In this document: piece by piece, positions 55,669-64,000 of the stretch
Position numbering within the stretch: the stretch's first letter is position 1
Layout: every line of letters begins with the position of its first letter
Source: Streptomyces europaeiscabiei
GTDB lineage: Bacteria; Actinomycetota; Actinomycetes; Streptomycetales; Streptomycetaceae
Assembly (NCBI RefSeq): GCF_036346855.1
Contig: NZ_CP107841.1
Location: 7,320,001-7,384,000, forward strand
Length of the DNA stretch: 64,000 nucleotides
Reading direction: 5' to 3'
Position numbers and translations under genes: made by a program
Notes under the pieces: generated by a model
Database searches by the model: none
What the model saw: only the letters and a program-made list of their open reading frames with translations
What the model was told of the DNA's origin: nothing

Positions 55669-56712
55669 ATGTCTCGCAGCCTCAATCTCGCAGTGATCCC
55701 CGGTGACGGCATCGGTCAGGAAGTCGTGGCCCAGGGGCTCAAGGTCCTCTCCGCCGTCCTTCCGCAGGATGTGAAGCTGGAGACCAAGGAGTACGACTTC
55801 GGCGCCCAGCGTTACCACGCCACCGGTGAGACCCTCACCGACGCCGACCTCGACGCGCTGAAGCAGCACGACGCGATCCTGCTGGGCGCGATCGGCGACC
55901 CGAGCGTCCCCTCCGGGGTCCTGGAGCGCGGCTTCCTGCTGAAGCTCCGCTTCGCCTTCGACCACCACGTGAACCTGCGTCCGTCGAAGCTGCTCCCGGG
56001 TGTCGCCACCCCGCTCGCCGGCCAGCCCGAGATCGACTTCGTCGTGGTCCGCGAGGGCACCGAGGGCCCGTACACCGGCAACGGCGGCACGATCCGCAAG
56101 GGCACCGAGCACGAGGTCGCCACCGAGGTCTCCGTGAACACGGCCTTCGGCGTCGAGCGTGTGGTCCGCGACGCGTTCGCCCGCGCCCAGGCCCGCCCGC
56201 GCAAGAAGCTCACCCTCGTCCACAAGAACAACGTGCTGACCTTCGCCGGTCACCTGTGGACGAACATCTTCAACAAGGTGGCCGAGGAGTTCCCGGAGGT
56301 CACCACCGACTACATCCATGTCGACGCGGCCACCATCTACCTGGTCACCGACCCGGCCCGGTTCGACGTGATCGTCACCGACAACCTCTTCGGCGACATC
56401 ATCACCGACCTCGCCGCGGCCGTCTCCGGCGGCATCGGTGTCGCGGCCTCCGGCAACATCAACCCGTCCGGAGAGTTCCCGTCCATGTTCGAGCCCGTGC
56501 ACGGCTCGGCCCCGGACATCGCCGGCCAGGCCAAGGCCGACCCCTCCGCCACGGTCCTGTCCGTCGCCCTGCTCCTGCGCCACCTCGGCTACGAGGCCGA
56601 GGCCGCAGCGATCGAGGAGGCCGTCTCCGCCGACCTCGCGGAGCGCGTCGGCAAGCCCGCCCGTTCGACGGACGAGATCGGCGACGCCCTCGCCGTACGA
56701 GTAGCCGGCTGA
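55669..56712 (+). CDS. leuB: 3-isopropylmalate dehydrogenase
   Basis: 347 aa. NAD-dependent oxidative decarboxylation in leucine synthesis. [10 protein letters not shown] start, [11 protein letters not shown], the substrate Arg/Tyr region [14 protein letters not shown], and metal Asp residues in [15 protein letters not shown]. It may also serve the citramalate route to 2-ketobutyrate with cimA. AAGGAG precedes ATG by about 12 bases. The promoter region is shared with the divergent phosphatase. Confidence 0.96.
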   Translation: MSRSLNLAVIPGDGIGQEVVAQGLKVLSAVLPQDVKLETKEYDFGAQRYHATGETLTDADLDALKQHDAILLGAIGDPSVPSGVLERGFLLKLRFAFDHHVNLRPSKLLPGVATPLAGQPEIDFVVVREGTEGPYTGNGGTIRKGTEHEVATEVSVNTAFGVERVVRDAFARAQARPRKKLTLVHKNNVLTFAGHLWTNIFNKVAEEFPEVTTDYIHVDAATIYLVTDPARFDVIVTDNLFGDIITDLAAAVSGGIGVAASGNINPSGEFPSMFEPVHGSAPDIAGQAKADPSATVLSVALLLRHLGYEAEAAAIEEAVSADLAERVGKPARSTDEIGDALAVRVAG

Positions 56713-56736
56713 CCCGCCGCGTCACTCGAAAACTTC

Positions 56737-56771
56737 GAAGCCGCCGGGTCGCACCAGCACCCGGCGGCTTC
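56737..56771. terminator. Terminator after leuB
   Basis: A 13-bp perfect stem (56737-56749 with 56759-56771), 9-base loop, 24 bp after the leuB stop. Confidence 0.85.
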
Positions 56772-56842
56772 CGCATGTTCCCGCCGGGTGTCACCATCAT
56801 CCCTGGGTCGCATTCACGCCGTTTTCTTCCGCCGGCTCCGCT

Positions 56843-56851
56843 TGCGATAAT
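56843..56851 (+). promoter_or_regulatory. Extended -10 promoter of ilvE
   Basis: TGCGATAAT, an extended -10 close to consensus, about 110 bp before the ilvE start. A 9-bp inverted repeat (56833-56841 with 56857-56865) brackets it and could be an operator. No good -35 is visible. Confidence 0.5.
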
Positions 56852-56961
56852 CGAACGCGGAGCCGCCGAATGAGGCAATGCTCGGACGTCCTAGCACTCG
56901 CCGTCGGCAGTGCGGATGTGAGCGCGGCCCGTCACACACAACCGGTGAAGGACAACCACTC

Positions 56962-58047
56962 ATGACGCCCACGATCGAGCTCAAGCCCTCCGCCAGTCCG
57001 CTCTCCGATGCCGAGCGCGACGCGGTCCTGGCCAACCCCGGCTTCGGCCGCCACTTCACCGACCACATGGTCGTCATCAAGTGGACCGAGGGCCGGGGCT
57101 GGCACGACGGCCAGCTCGTTCCCTACGCGCCGCTCTCCCTCGACCCGGCCACCATGGTCCTGCACTACGCGCAGGAGATCTTCGAGGGTCTGAAGGCCTA
57201 CCGGCAGCCGGACGGATCCGTCGCCACCTTCCGGCCGGAGAAGAACGCCCAGCGCTTCCAGTCCTCCGCCCGCCGGCTCGGCATGCCGGAACTGCCGGTC
57301 GAGACGTTCATCGAGGCCTGTGACGTGCTGACGCGGCAGGACCAGGCCTGGGTCCCGGCCCACGGCGGCGAGGAGTCCCTCTACCTGCGCCCCTTCATGA
57401 TCGCCACCGAGGTCGGCCTGGGCGTCAAGCCGGCCAACGAGTACCTCTTCCTGGTCATCGCCTCCCCGGCCGGCGCCTACTTCCCCGGCGGCGTGAAGCC
57501 CGTCTCCATCTGGGTCTCCGAGGACCACGTCCGTGCCGTCCCCGGTGGCATGGGCGACGCGAAGACCGGCGGCAACTACGCGGCCTCCCTGCTGGCCCAG
57601 GCCGAGGCGGCGGCCGAGGGCTGCGCCCAGGTCTGCTACCTCGACGCGGTCGAGCGCAAGTGGGTCGAGGAACTGGGCGGCATGAACCTGTACTTCGTGT
57701 ACGGCGACCGCATCGTCACCCCCTCCCTCACCGGCTCGATCCTGGAGGGCGTCACCCGCGACTCCCTGCTGACGGTCGCCGCCGACCTCGGCTACGCCGC
57801 GGAGGAGGGCCGTATCTCCATCGACCAGTGGCAGGCCGACTCCGAGAGCGGCGCCCTCACCGAGGTCTTCGCCTGCGGTACGGCCGCCGTCATCACCCCC
57901 GTCGGCACGGTCAAGCGCACCGGCGCATCCTGGCAGCAGGCCGCCGGTGAGCCCGGCCCCGTCACGCTCAAGCTCCGCGAGGCCCTGCTGAACATCCAGC
58001 GCGGCACGGTGGCGGACAAGCACGGGTGGATGCACGAGCTGGGCTGA
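56962..58047 (+). CDS. ilvE: Branched-chain amino acid aminotransferase
   Basis: 361 aa, fold-type IV PLP enzyme. Last step of Ile, Leu and Val synthesis. PLP Lys201 ([12 protein letters not shown]), [13 protein letters not shown] and [17 protein letters not shown] are diagnostic. GTGAAGGAC precedes ATG. The frame is open upstream to the promoter region but without a ribosome site. Confidence 0.97.
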   Translation: MTPTIELKPSASPLSDAERDAVLANPGFGRHFTDHMVVIKWTEGRGWHDGQLVPYAPLSLDPATMVLHYAQEIFEGLKAYRQPDGSVATFRPEKNAQRFQSSARRLGMPELPVETFIEACDVLTRQDQAWVPAHGGEESLYLRPFMIATEVGLGVKPANEYLFLVIASPAGAYFPGGVKPVSIWVSEDHVRAVPGGMGDAKTGGNYAASLLAQAEAAAEGCAQVCYLDAVERKWVEELGGMNLYFVYGDRIVTPSLTGSILEGVTRDSLLTVAADLGYAAEEGRISIDQWQADSESGALTEVFACGTAAVITPVGTVKRTGASWQQAAGEPGPVTLKLREALLNIQRGTVADKHGWMHELG

Positions 58048-58310
58048 CACCGGCCGTAGATCTCCTCAGGGGCCGCCGCGGACGAAGCGTTCACGGCGGC
58101 CCCGGCGCGTTCACGGCGGCCCCCGCGCGTTCGGAGCGGAGCGTGTGCGTTCGGGGCGGAGCGTGTGCGGCCAGGGGGCACCACCGTCCCGGTCTCCCCG
58201 GACACCACCGGCGGCACCCGCGATGCCCGGGGCGCCCGGGACGTCCTCGTGCGCCACACGCGACGACCGTGAGGTGATCAGCACGCTGTTCGCATCCTGA
58301 GACGGACGGT

Positions 58311-58349
58311 GAGCACGGGGGCGGTCTGTGCCAGACTGCCCCCGTGCTC
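58311..58349. terminator. 18-bp hairpin upstream of cimA
   Basis: Stem 58311-58328 with 58332-58349, one G-U pair, 3-base loop. No T-run. It could end read-through from ilvE. Confidence 0.75.
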
Positions 58350-58449
58350 TCGTTCGCCACGATTATTGGCAGCAGGCGCGCCGGTCCGCAGTGACCGCCA
58401 CGTACGACCAGGTACGGGCGGCCACCGTTGTTCTCGACCCGCGCGCAGA

Positions 58450-58474
58450 CCTCTCGCACCCGCGAGGGGTTTTT
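58450..58474 (+). promoter_or_regulatory. Candidate cimA leader attenuator
   Basis: CCTCTCGC (58450-58457) pairs with GCGAGGGG (58462-58469), followed by five T, about 110 bp before the cimA start. A reading frame from GTG 58391 passes Val-Val-Leu codons (58427-58435) just before the hairpin, but it has no stop before the terminator, so the leader peptide is uncertain. Confidence 0.5.
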
Positions 58475-58583
58475 CGCTTTTCTGGCCCACCTTCAGCCGG
58501 GAGCGCAGCGCGAGGGATCATTGGAGGACGGTGGAGCCGGTCATTCCGGTACGACCGAGATCCAACACAGGAGCCTTGAGACC

Positions 58584-60188
58584 ATGACGGAAACCAGCGA
58601 GCTCGACGACTCGTTCCACGTCTTCGACACCACCCTGCGCGACGGTGCCCAGCGCGAGGGCATCAACCTCACGGTCGCGGACAAGCTGGCCATCGCACGG
58701 CACCTGGACGACTTCGGCGTCGGCTTCATCGAGGGCGGCTGGCCGGGCGCGAACCCACGCGACACCGAGTTCTTCGCCCGCGCGCAGAAGGAGATCGACT
58801 TCAGGCACGCCCAACTGGTCGCCTTCGGTGCCACCCGCCGCGCCGGCGGCAAGGCGAGCGAGGACCCGCAGGTCAAGGCACTCCTCGACTCCGGAGCCTC
58901 GGTCATCACCCTCGTCGCCAAGTCCCACGACCGGCATGTGGAACTGGCGCTGCGGACGACCCTCGACGAGAACCTGGAGATGGTCCGCGACACGGTCTCC
59001 TTCCTCCGGTCGCAGGGCCGCCGGGTCTTCGTCGACTGCGAGCACTTCTTCGACGGCTACCGCGCCAACCCCGAGTACGCCAAGGCCGTCGTCCGGGCCG
59101 CCTCCGAGGCCGGCGCCGACGTCGTGATCCTCTGCGACACCAACGGCGGCATGCTCCCCGCCCAGGTCCAGGCCGTCGTCACCACCGTCCTCGCCGACAC
59201 CGGCGCCCGGCTCGGCATGCACGCCCAGGACGACACCGGCTGCGCGGTCGCCAACACCCTGGCCGCCGTCGACGCCGGCGCGACCCATGTCCAGTGCACC
59301 GCCAACGGCTACGGCGAACGCGTCGGCAACTCCAACCTCTTCCCGGTCGTCGCCGCCCTGGAGCTGAAGTACGGCAAGAAGGTCCTCCCCGACGGCGCCC
59401 TGCGCGAGATGACCCGTATCTCCCACGCCATCGCCGAGGTCGTCAACCTCACGCCGTCCACGCACCAGCCGTACGTCGGTGTCTCCGCCTTCGCGCACAA
59501 GGCCGGCCTCCACGCCTCCGCGATCAAGGTCGACCCGGACCTGTACCAGCACATCGATCCCGAGCAGGTCGGCAACACCATGCGGATGCTGGTCTCCGAC
59601 ATGGCGGGCCGCGCCTCCATCGAGCTCAAGGGCAAGGAGCTGGGCGTCGACCTCGGCGGCGACCGCGAGCTGGTCGGCCGGGTCGTCGCGCGGGTCAAGG
59701 AACGCGAGCTGCGCGGCTACACGTACGAGGCGGCCGACGCGAGCTTCGAGATCCTGCTGCGCGACGAGGTCGCGGGCAAGCCGCAACGGTACTTCCGCAC
59801 CGAGTCCTGGCGGGTCATCGTCGAGGACCGCCCCGACGGCAGCCACGCCAACGAGGCCACCGTCAAGCTGTGGTCCAAGAGCGAGCGCATCGTCGCCACG
59901 GCCGAGGGCAACGGCCCCGTCAACGCCCTCGACCGCGCGCTCCGTGTGGCCCTGGAGAAGATCTACCCCCAGCTCGCCAAGCTGGAACTGGTCGACTACA
60001 AGGTCCGCATCCTGGAGGGCAAGCACGGCACCAACTCCACGACCCGTGTCCTGATCTCCACGACGGACGGCACGGGCGAGTGGTCCACGGTGGGCGTCGC
60101 CGACAACGTGATCGCCGCGTCGTGGCAGGCGCTGGAGGACGCGTACACGTACGGGCTGCTGCGGGCGGGTGTGGAGCCGGCGGAGTAG
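58584..60188 (+). CDS. cimA: Citramalate synthase
   Basis: 534 aa. Condenses pyruvate and acetyl-CoA to (R)-citramalate, feeding 2-ketobutyrate to isoleucine without threonine. DRE-TIM signature TTLRDGAQREGI and the metal His pair (AHKAGLHASAI) are present, with a C-terminal LeuA-dimer regulatory domain. The length and the GAQREG variant favour CimA over LeuA. AGGAG lies 10 bases before ATG. Confidence 0.93.
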   Translation: MTETSELDDSFHVFDTTLRDGAQREGINLTVADKLAIARHLDDFGVGFIEGGWPGANPRDTEFFARAQKEIDFRHAQLVAFGATRRAGGKASEDPQVKALLDSGASVITLVAKSHDRHVELALRTTLDENLEMVRDTVSFLRSQGRRVFVDCEHFFDGYRANPEYAKAVVRAASEAGADVVILCDTNGGMLPAQVQAVVTTVLADTGARLGMHAQDDTGCAVANTLAAVDAGATHVQCTANGYGERVGNSNLFPVVAALELKYGKKVLPDGALREMTRISHAIAEVVNLTPSTHQPYVGVSAFAHKAGLHASAIKVDPDLYQHIDPEQVGNTMRMLVSDMAGRASIELKGKELGVDLGGDRELVGRVVARVKERELRGYTYEAADASFEILLRDEVAGKPQRYFRTESWRVIVEDRPDGSHANEATVKLWSKSERIVATAEGNGPVNALDRALRVALEKIYPQLAKLELVDYKVRILEGKHGTNSTTRVLISTTDGTGEWSTVGVADNVIAASWQALEDAYTYGLLRAGVEPAE

Positions 60189-60193
60189 CCTGC

Positions 60194-60226
60194 CGGGAGC
60201 TCGGCGGGAGCTCGGCGGGAGCTCGG
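60194..60226. repeat. Tandem repeat, 3 x 11 bp
   Basis: Three units of CGGGAGCTCGG immediately after the cimA stop. Confidence 0.9.
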
Positions 60227-60232
60227 CGGGCA

Positions 60233-60306
60233 GGGGTGCGCGGTCGGGTGCGGGTGGGTGCGGGTGGGGCTGGTCGCGCGCTTCCCCGGACCCGACCACG
60301 CACCCC
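60233..60306. terminator. Inverted repeat between convergent cimA and lipoprotein
   Basis: 17-bp arms with one mismatch (60233-60249 with 60290-60306). The loop contains CTGGTCGCGCGCTTCCCC, a decayed version of the arm found in the three palindromic elements. Confidence 0.65.
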
Positions 60307-60319
60307 TTCGGCGAAGCCG

Positions 60320-60817
60320 TCAACACGACTTCTCGGCGAGTTCCTCGAACTCCTCAAGGCTCATCGCCCGGTCGTCGGCCCACACCTGCCCCGGCTTCAG
60401 CCGTCCGAGATCGGCCGTGGTGAACATGACCGCGCCGTTGGCGTCGTCATCGGTCTGGCCGTAGAAGACGAACCTGTAGGTGTGGCCCGACAGGGGCCGC
60501 TGCTCGTCCCCGGCCTCGGCCCCCCACGAGGCCGGCGGCGAGAAGAGCGGGAACTCCTCGGCTCCCGACCACTCGCCCGCCGTCTCCCAGACGGTGGTGT
60601 CAGCGTCGTCCTCGCTCGGCTCGTCCTCGTAGGCACCGGCCCAGCCCGAGAGCGTCGGGTCCTCGTAGGGGTCGTCGGCACAGGGCCGGATCAGCACGCG
60701 TGGCACCCCGTCCGTGTCGGCCGTCACGGCTGCGAGCGGTAGTTCGAGCGCCACACAGCCGCTCAACAGCACCGCCCCGGCCGCCGCGCCCACCACCGCG
60801 AGAACTCTCTTCGGCAT
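60320..60817 (-). CDS. Hypothetical lipoprotein
   Basis: 165 aa. Signal with lipobox VLLSGC at about residue 21; the mature part is very acidic (DDPYEDPTLSG, EDEPSEDDADTTVW), ending with AMSLEEFEELAEKSC. Family not recognised. ATG 60817 is followed by a typical Lys-Arg signal start; an upstream extension lacks signal character. It converges on cimA. Confidence 0.75.
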   Translation of the reverse strand: MPKRVLAVVGAAAGAVLLSGCVALELPLAAVTADTDGVPRVLIRPCADDPYEDPTLSGWAGAYEDEPSEDDADTTVWETAGEWSGAEEFPLFSPPASWGAEAGDEQRPLSGHTYRFVFYGQTDDDANGAVMFTTADLGRLKPGQVWADDRAMSLEEFEELAEKSC

Positions 60818-61100
60818 TGCGCCCCCATCTCCCTGTCGCCCCACGTGACCAGCACCCCTTTCGAACGGTTGTACAGGCGTCCTGGCATCCACCCAAGTCG
60901 ACGGTCGGCTCCCATCAAGTCACAAAAGGAAAAAGAGAGTTGAGTACGGCGACCGGACCTGGACGTGTGGGGAGGGAACCCCGACGCGGAACCGGGGAAC
61001 GTCGTCGCTCGTCTCGGCCGCCCCGCTGTCCGCCCCGCTCCCGCCGCCGTTCGCTCCCACGGCCATGCCGGCCGCACCGGCGAGGGTGACCACCGGCGCC

Positions 61101-61139
61101 ACCACCTGGGCCCACCACCTGGGCCCACCACCTGGGCCC
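61101..61139. repeat. Tandem repeat, 3 x 13 bp
   Basis: Three exact units of ACCACCTGGGCCC. Confidence 0.95.
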
Positions 61140-61291
61140 CCTCCGGGTCACGCCACCGGTTCGGCCGGCGAACCCGTCACCACGGCGTACCGGAGGAGCA
61201 CCGACGCCGACCTGCTGCTCACGGGGCGCTGCGCGGAGGCGCAGAAGAAGCCGGGGAGGCGTACGGCCGGAGCGACGCCTACCGTCTCGCG

Positions 61292-61650
<359 letters not shown>

Positions 61651-61776
61651 TGGTCGGCGGCGAGCCGGGAGTCCGCCTGCTTCCGGTTCCGGTGGTGGAG
61701 CCGGAAGCCCGCCGGACCGGGGTTCCACCAACGCCCCGATGTCCGTTTTCACGCCGGTCGAGGTAGCTTCGAAGGT

Positions 61777-63162
61777 ATGAAAGGCGCACCGGTCCGACGT
61801 CTGTTCCGCCTCCTCATGATGCCGTTCGCGGCGATGGCTCTCGCGGCCCTGGCGGTGCTGTCCGTCGGCGCGCCGGGCGCGTACGCGGCCACCGACCTCA
61901 CGACGGTGGCCGAGGCCTTGCGCGAGGGCCCCGTCTACGTCGACCCGGCCGCCTCCGACCTGCTCTCCTCGGCGGACGCCGAGGCGCTCGCCGACAAGAT
62001 CGAGGACGCCGACGAGCCCGTCTTCGTTGCGGTCCTCCCGGCCGGTTACCCGACCCAGGACCTTTTCCGGAACCTCCGCACCGAGACCGGCGTGAGCGGC
62101 CTGTACGCCGTCCGTCTCGGCGACCGCTTCGACGCTCGCGCCGACAGCGATGTGCTGAGCCGGCAGGCCGTGGCGAACCTGGTCTCGGCGGTCCAGGGCA
62201 CCAGTGACCCGAAGGCCCAGCTCAACGACTTCGTGGACGACGCCCTGCGCAGCAACCCCGGCGGCACGGCCCCGTCGAGCTGGAGCGACGGCGGAGGCGA
62301 CGCGGGCGTGGACGCGGGTGCTCTGGTGGCGACGGGCGCGGTGGTGGCGGCGGGCGGTGTGGGCGCGTACGCGCTGGTTCGCCGCAACCGTCGCAAGAAG
62401 GAGGAGGAACGACAGGAGGCGCTGGCCAGGCTCGCCGTGGTGGTGGACGAGGACATCACGGCCTTCGGCGAGGAACTGGACCGCCTGGACTTCCACCCGG
62501 CCGAGTCGGGCGCGGACGACGCGATGCGCGCCGACTACGAACGGGCCCTGGACGCGTACGAGAAGGCCAAGTCCCTCATGGCGGCGGCCACCCGCCCCGA
62601 GGAGGTCCGCGCGGTCACCCAGACCCTGGAGGACGGCCGTTTCTCCCTCACCCAGCTCGCCGCCCGCAGAGAAGGCGTGCCCCTCCCCGAACGCCGCGCG
62701 CCCTGCTTCTTCGACCCCCGCCACGGCCCCTCGGTCGCGGACGTCCTGTGGACCCCGGGCGTCGGCACCGAACGCGAGGTCCCGGTCTGCGCGGCGGACC
62801 AGGCCCGTCTCGCGGACGGCCGGGACCCCATGATCCGCGAGGTGGACACGGTGTCCGGCGGGCGTCGCCCCTACTGGGACGCGGGCCCGGCCTACGGCCC
62901 CTGGGCGGGTGGCTACTACGGCGGCGGCCTCCTCCCGGGCCTCCTCGTCGGCACGATGCTCGGCAGCATGATGGCCACCCCGTCCTACGCGGCCATGTAC
63001 GGCTCCGGTTACGGCGACTTCGGCGCGGCCTCCGGCTACGGGGGCGGCGACGTCTCGGGCGCCGACTTCGACACGGACGACTTCTCCGGCGGCTTCGGCG
63101 GCGGTGACTTCGGCGGTGGCGGTGACTTCGGGGGCGGCGGGGACTTCAGCGGAGGCTTCTGA
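61777..63162 (+). CDS. Secreted/membrane protein with Gly-rich C-terminus
   Basis: 461 aa. Signal peptide (cleavage near GAYAATD, residue about 38), an extracytoplasmic alpha/beta domain resembling the TPM type (EALADKIEDADEPVFVAVLP), one membrane helix (VATGAVVAAGGVGAYALV, about 185-202) followed by RRNRRKK, a helical cytosolic stretch (about 205-300) and a Gly/Phe/Asp repeat tail (GGGDFGGGGDFSGGF). Function unknown. TAGCTT ends 7 bases before ATG, so it may be leaderless. Confidence 0.8.
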   Translation: MKGAPVRRLFRLLMMPFAAMALAALAVLSVGAPGAYAATDLTTVAEALREGPVYVDPAASDLLSSADAEALADKIEDADEPVFVAVLPAGYPTQDLFRNLRTETGVSGLYAVRLGDRFDARADSDVLSRQAVANLVSAVQGTSDPKAQLNDFVDDALRSNPGGTAPSSWSDGGGDAGVDAGALVATGAVVAAGGVGAYALVRRNRRKKEEERQEALARLAVVVDEDITAFGEELDRLDFHPAESGADDAMRADYERALDAYEKAKSLMAAATRPEEVRAVTQTLEDGRFSLTQLAARREGVPLPERRAPCFFDPRHGPSVADVLWTPGVGTEREVPVCAADQARLADGRDPMIREVDTVSGGRRPYWDAGPAYGPWAGGYYGGGLLPGLLVGTMLGSMMATPSYAAMYGSGYGDFGAASGYGGGDVSGADFDTDDFSGGFGGGDFGGGGDFGGGGDFSGGF

Positions 63163-63180
63163 GCACGTGGCCCGCCGCGG

Positions 63181-63216
63181 GCACGGGCCCGGCGCGAGAG
63201 AACGCCGGGCCCGTGC
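63181..63216. terminator. Bidirectional terminator
   Basis: 14-bp perfect stem (63181-63194 with 63203-63216), 8-base loop, between two convergent genes. Confidence 0.9.
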
Positions 63217-63242
63217 CGTCGTACGACGTGGTGCCGGTTCGG

Positions 63243-64000
<758 letters not shown>

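Larger units (their letters stand above)
58048..58583. other. ilvE-cimA intergenic region
   Basis: No gene supported. It contains degenerate short repeats near 58095-58170 (GCGTTC and GGAGCGTGTGCG motifs), a strong 18-bp hairpin at 58311-58349 and a leader terminator at 58450-58474 upstream of cimA. Confidence 0.65.

Noticed and set aside
60920-61105. Short minus-strand frame with a hydrophobic end
   Set aside because: No ribosome site, no known domain, and it begins in the 13-bp repeat; not enough support for a gene.

Overview
The window is chromosomal DNA from a high-GC actinobacterium, almost certainly a Streptomyces. The evidence is about 70% GC with strong G/C at third codon positions, many GTG starts, Tat and lipoprotein signals, large LuxR-type (LAL) regulators, two c-di-GMP enzymes, and a core gene order (mnmA - ligA - gatCA/gatB - ilvBNC - serA - leuB - ilvE - cimA) that I know from Streptomyces chromosomes. 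I see no phage, insertion sequence, CRISPR array, tRNA or rRNA.

Layout. 1-2.5 kb: a partial multicopper oxidase and a Tat-exported amidase, both on the minus strand. 2.5-9.5 kb: mnmA, a methyltransferase, a LOG-family protein, an SDR, a MetE-like protein and ligA. 9.8-12.1 kb: the dual GGDEF-EAL protein RmdB. 12.4-16 kb: gatC, gatA, a small membrane protein and gatB (tRNA-dependent amidotransferase). 16.2-23.7 kb: an MMPL exporter overlapping an acetyltransferase, membrane and small proteins, and LAL regulator 1. 23.7-27 kb: a PQQ-type sugar dehydrogenase lipoprotein, an aldo/keto reductase and a 2-hydroxyacid dehydrogenase. 27.2-30.5 kb: a PAS-GGDEF-EAL protein whose EAL domain is degenerate. 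30.5-36.1 kb: ilvB (behind a leader-peptide attenuator), ilvN, ilvC and serA. 36.5-43.6 kb: LAL regulator 2, a divergent MFS exporter/TetR pair with two matching operators, and a transmembrane Ser/Thr kinase carrying a TTA codon. 43.8-49.3 kb: a four-gene nickel/peptide-type ABC importer with a fused permease behind a Zur-like box. 49.4-53.3 kb: a PucR-type regulator and the two-step proline catabolism genes. 53.6-64 kb: a 43-aa protein, a purple acid phosphatase, leuB, ilvE, cimA, a lipoprotein, a Gly-rich secreted/membrane protein and a partial trypsin-like protease.

How the genes fit together. ilvBNC, leuB, ilvE and cimA form a dispersed branched-chain amino-acid pathway. Two of its units (ilvB, cimA) have terminator hairpins in their 5' leaders. 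GatCAB makes Gln-tRNA/Asn-tRNA by transamidation. The two GGDEF proteins give the region opposite c-di-GMP potentials: RmdB keeps both active-site signatures, while the second keeps only the synthase signature.

The most unusual features are (i) the Zur-box-fronted importer, organised like metallophore (Cnt/Nik) importers; (ii) an unusual density of tandem repeats of 18 or 30 bp lying in coding sequence or at gene ends (amidase, ligA, importer ATPase and permease), two of which supply a stop codon; (iii) a roughly 360-bp heptamer microsatellite; and (iv) intergenic palindromic elements whose copies show compensatory base changes.
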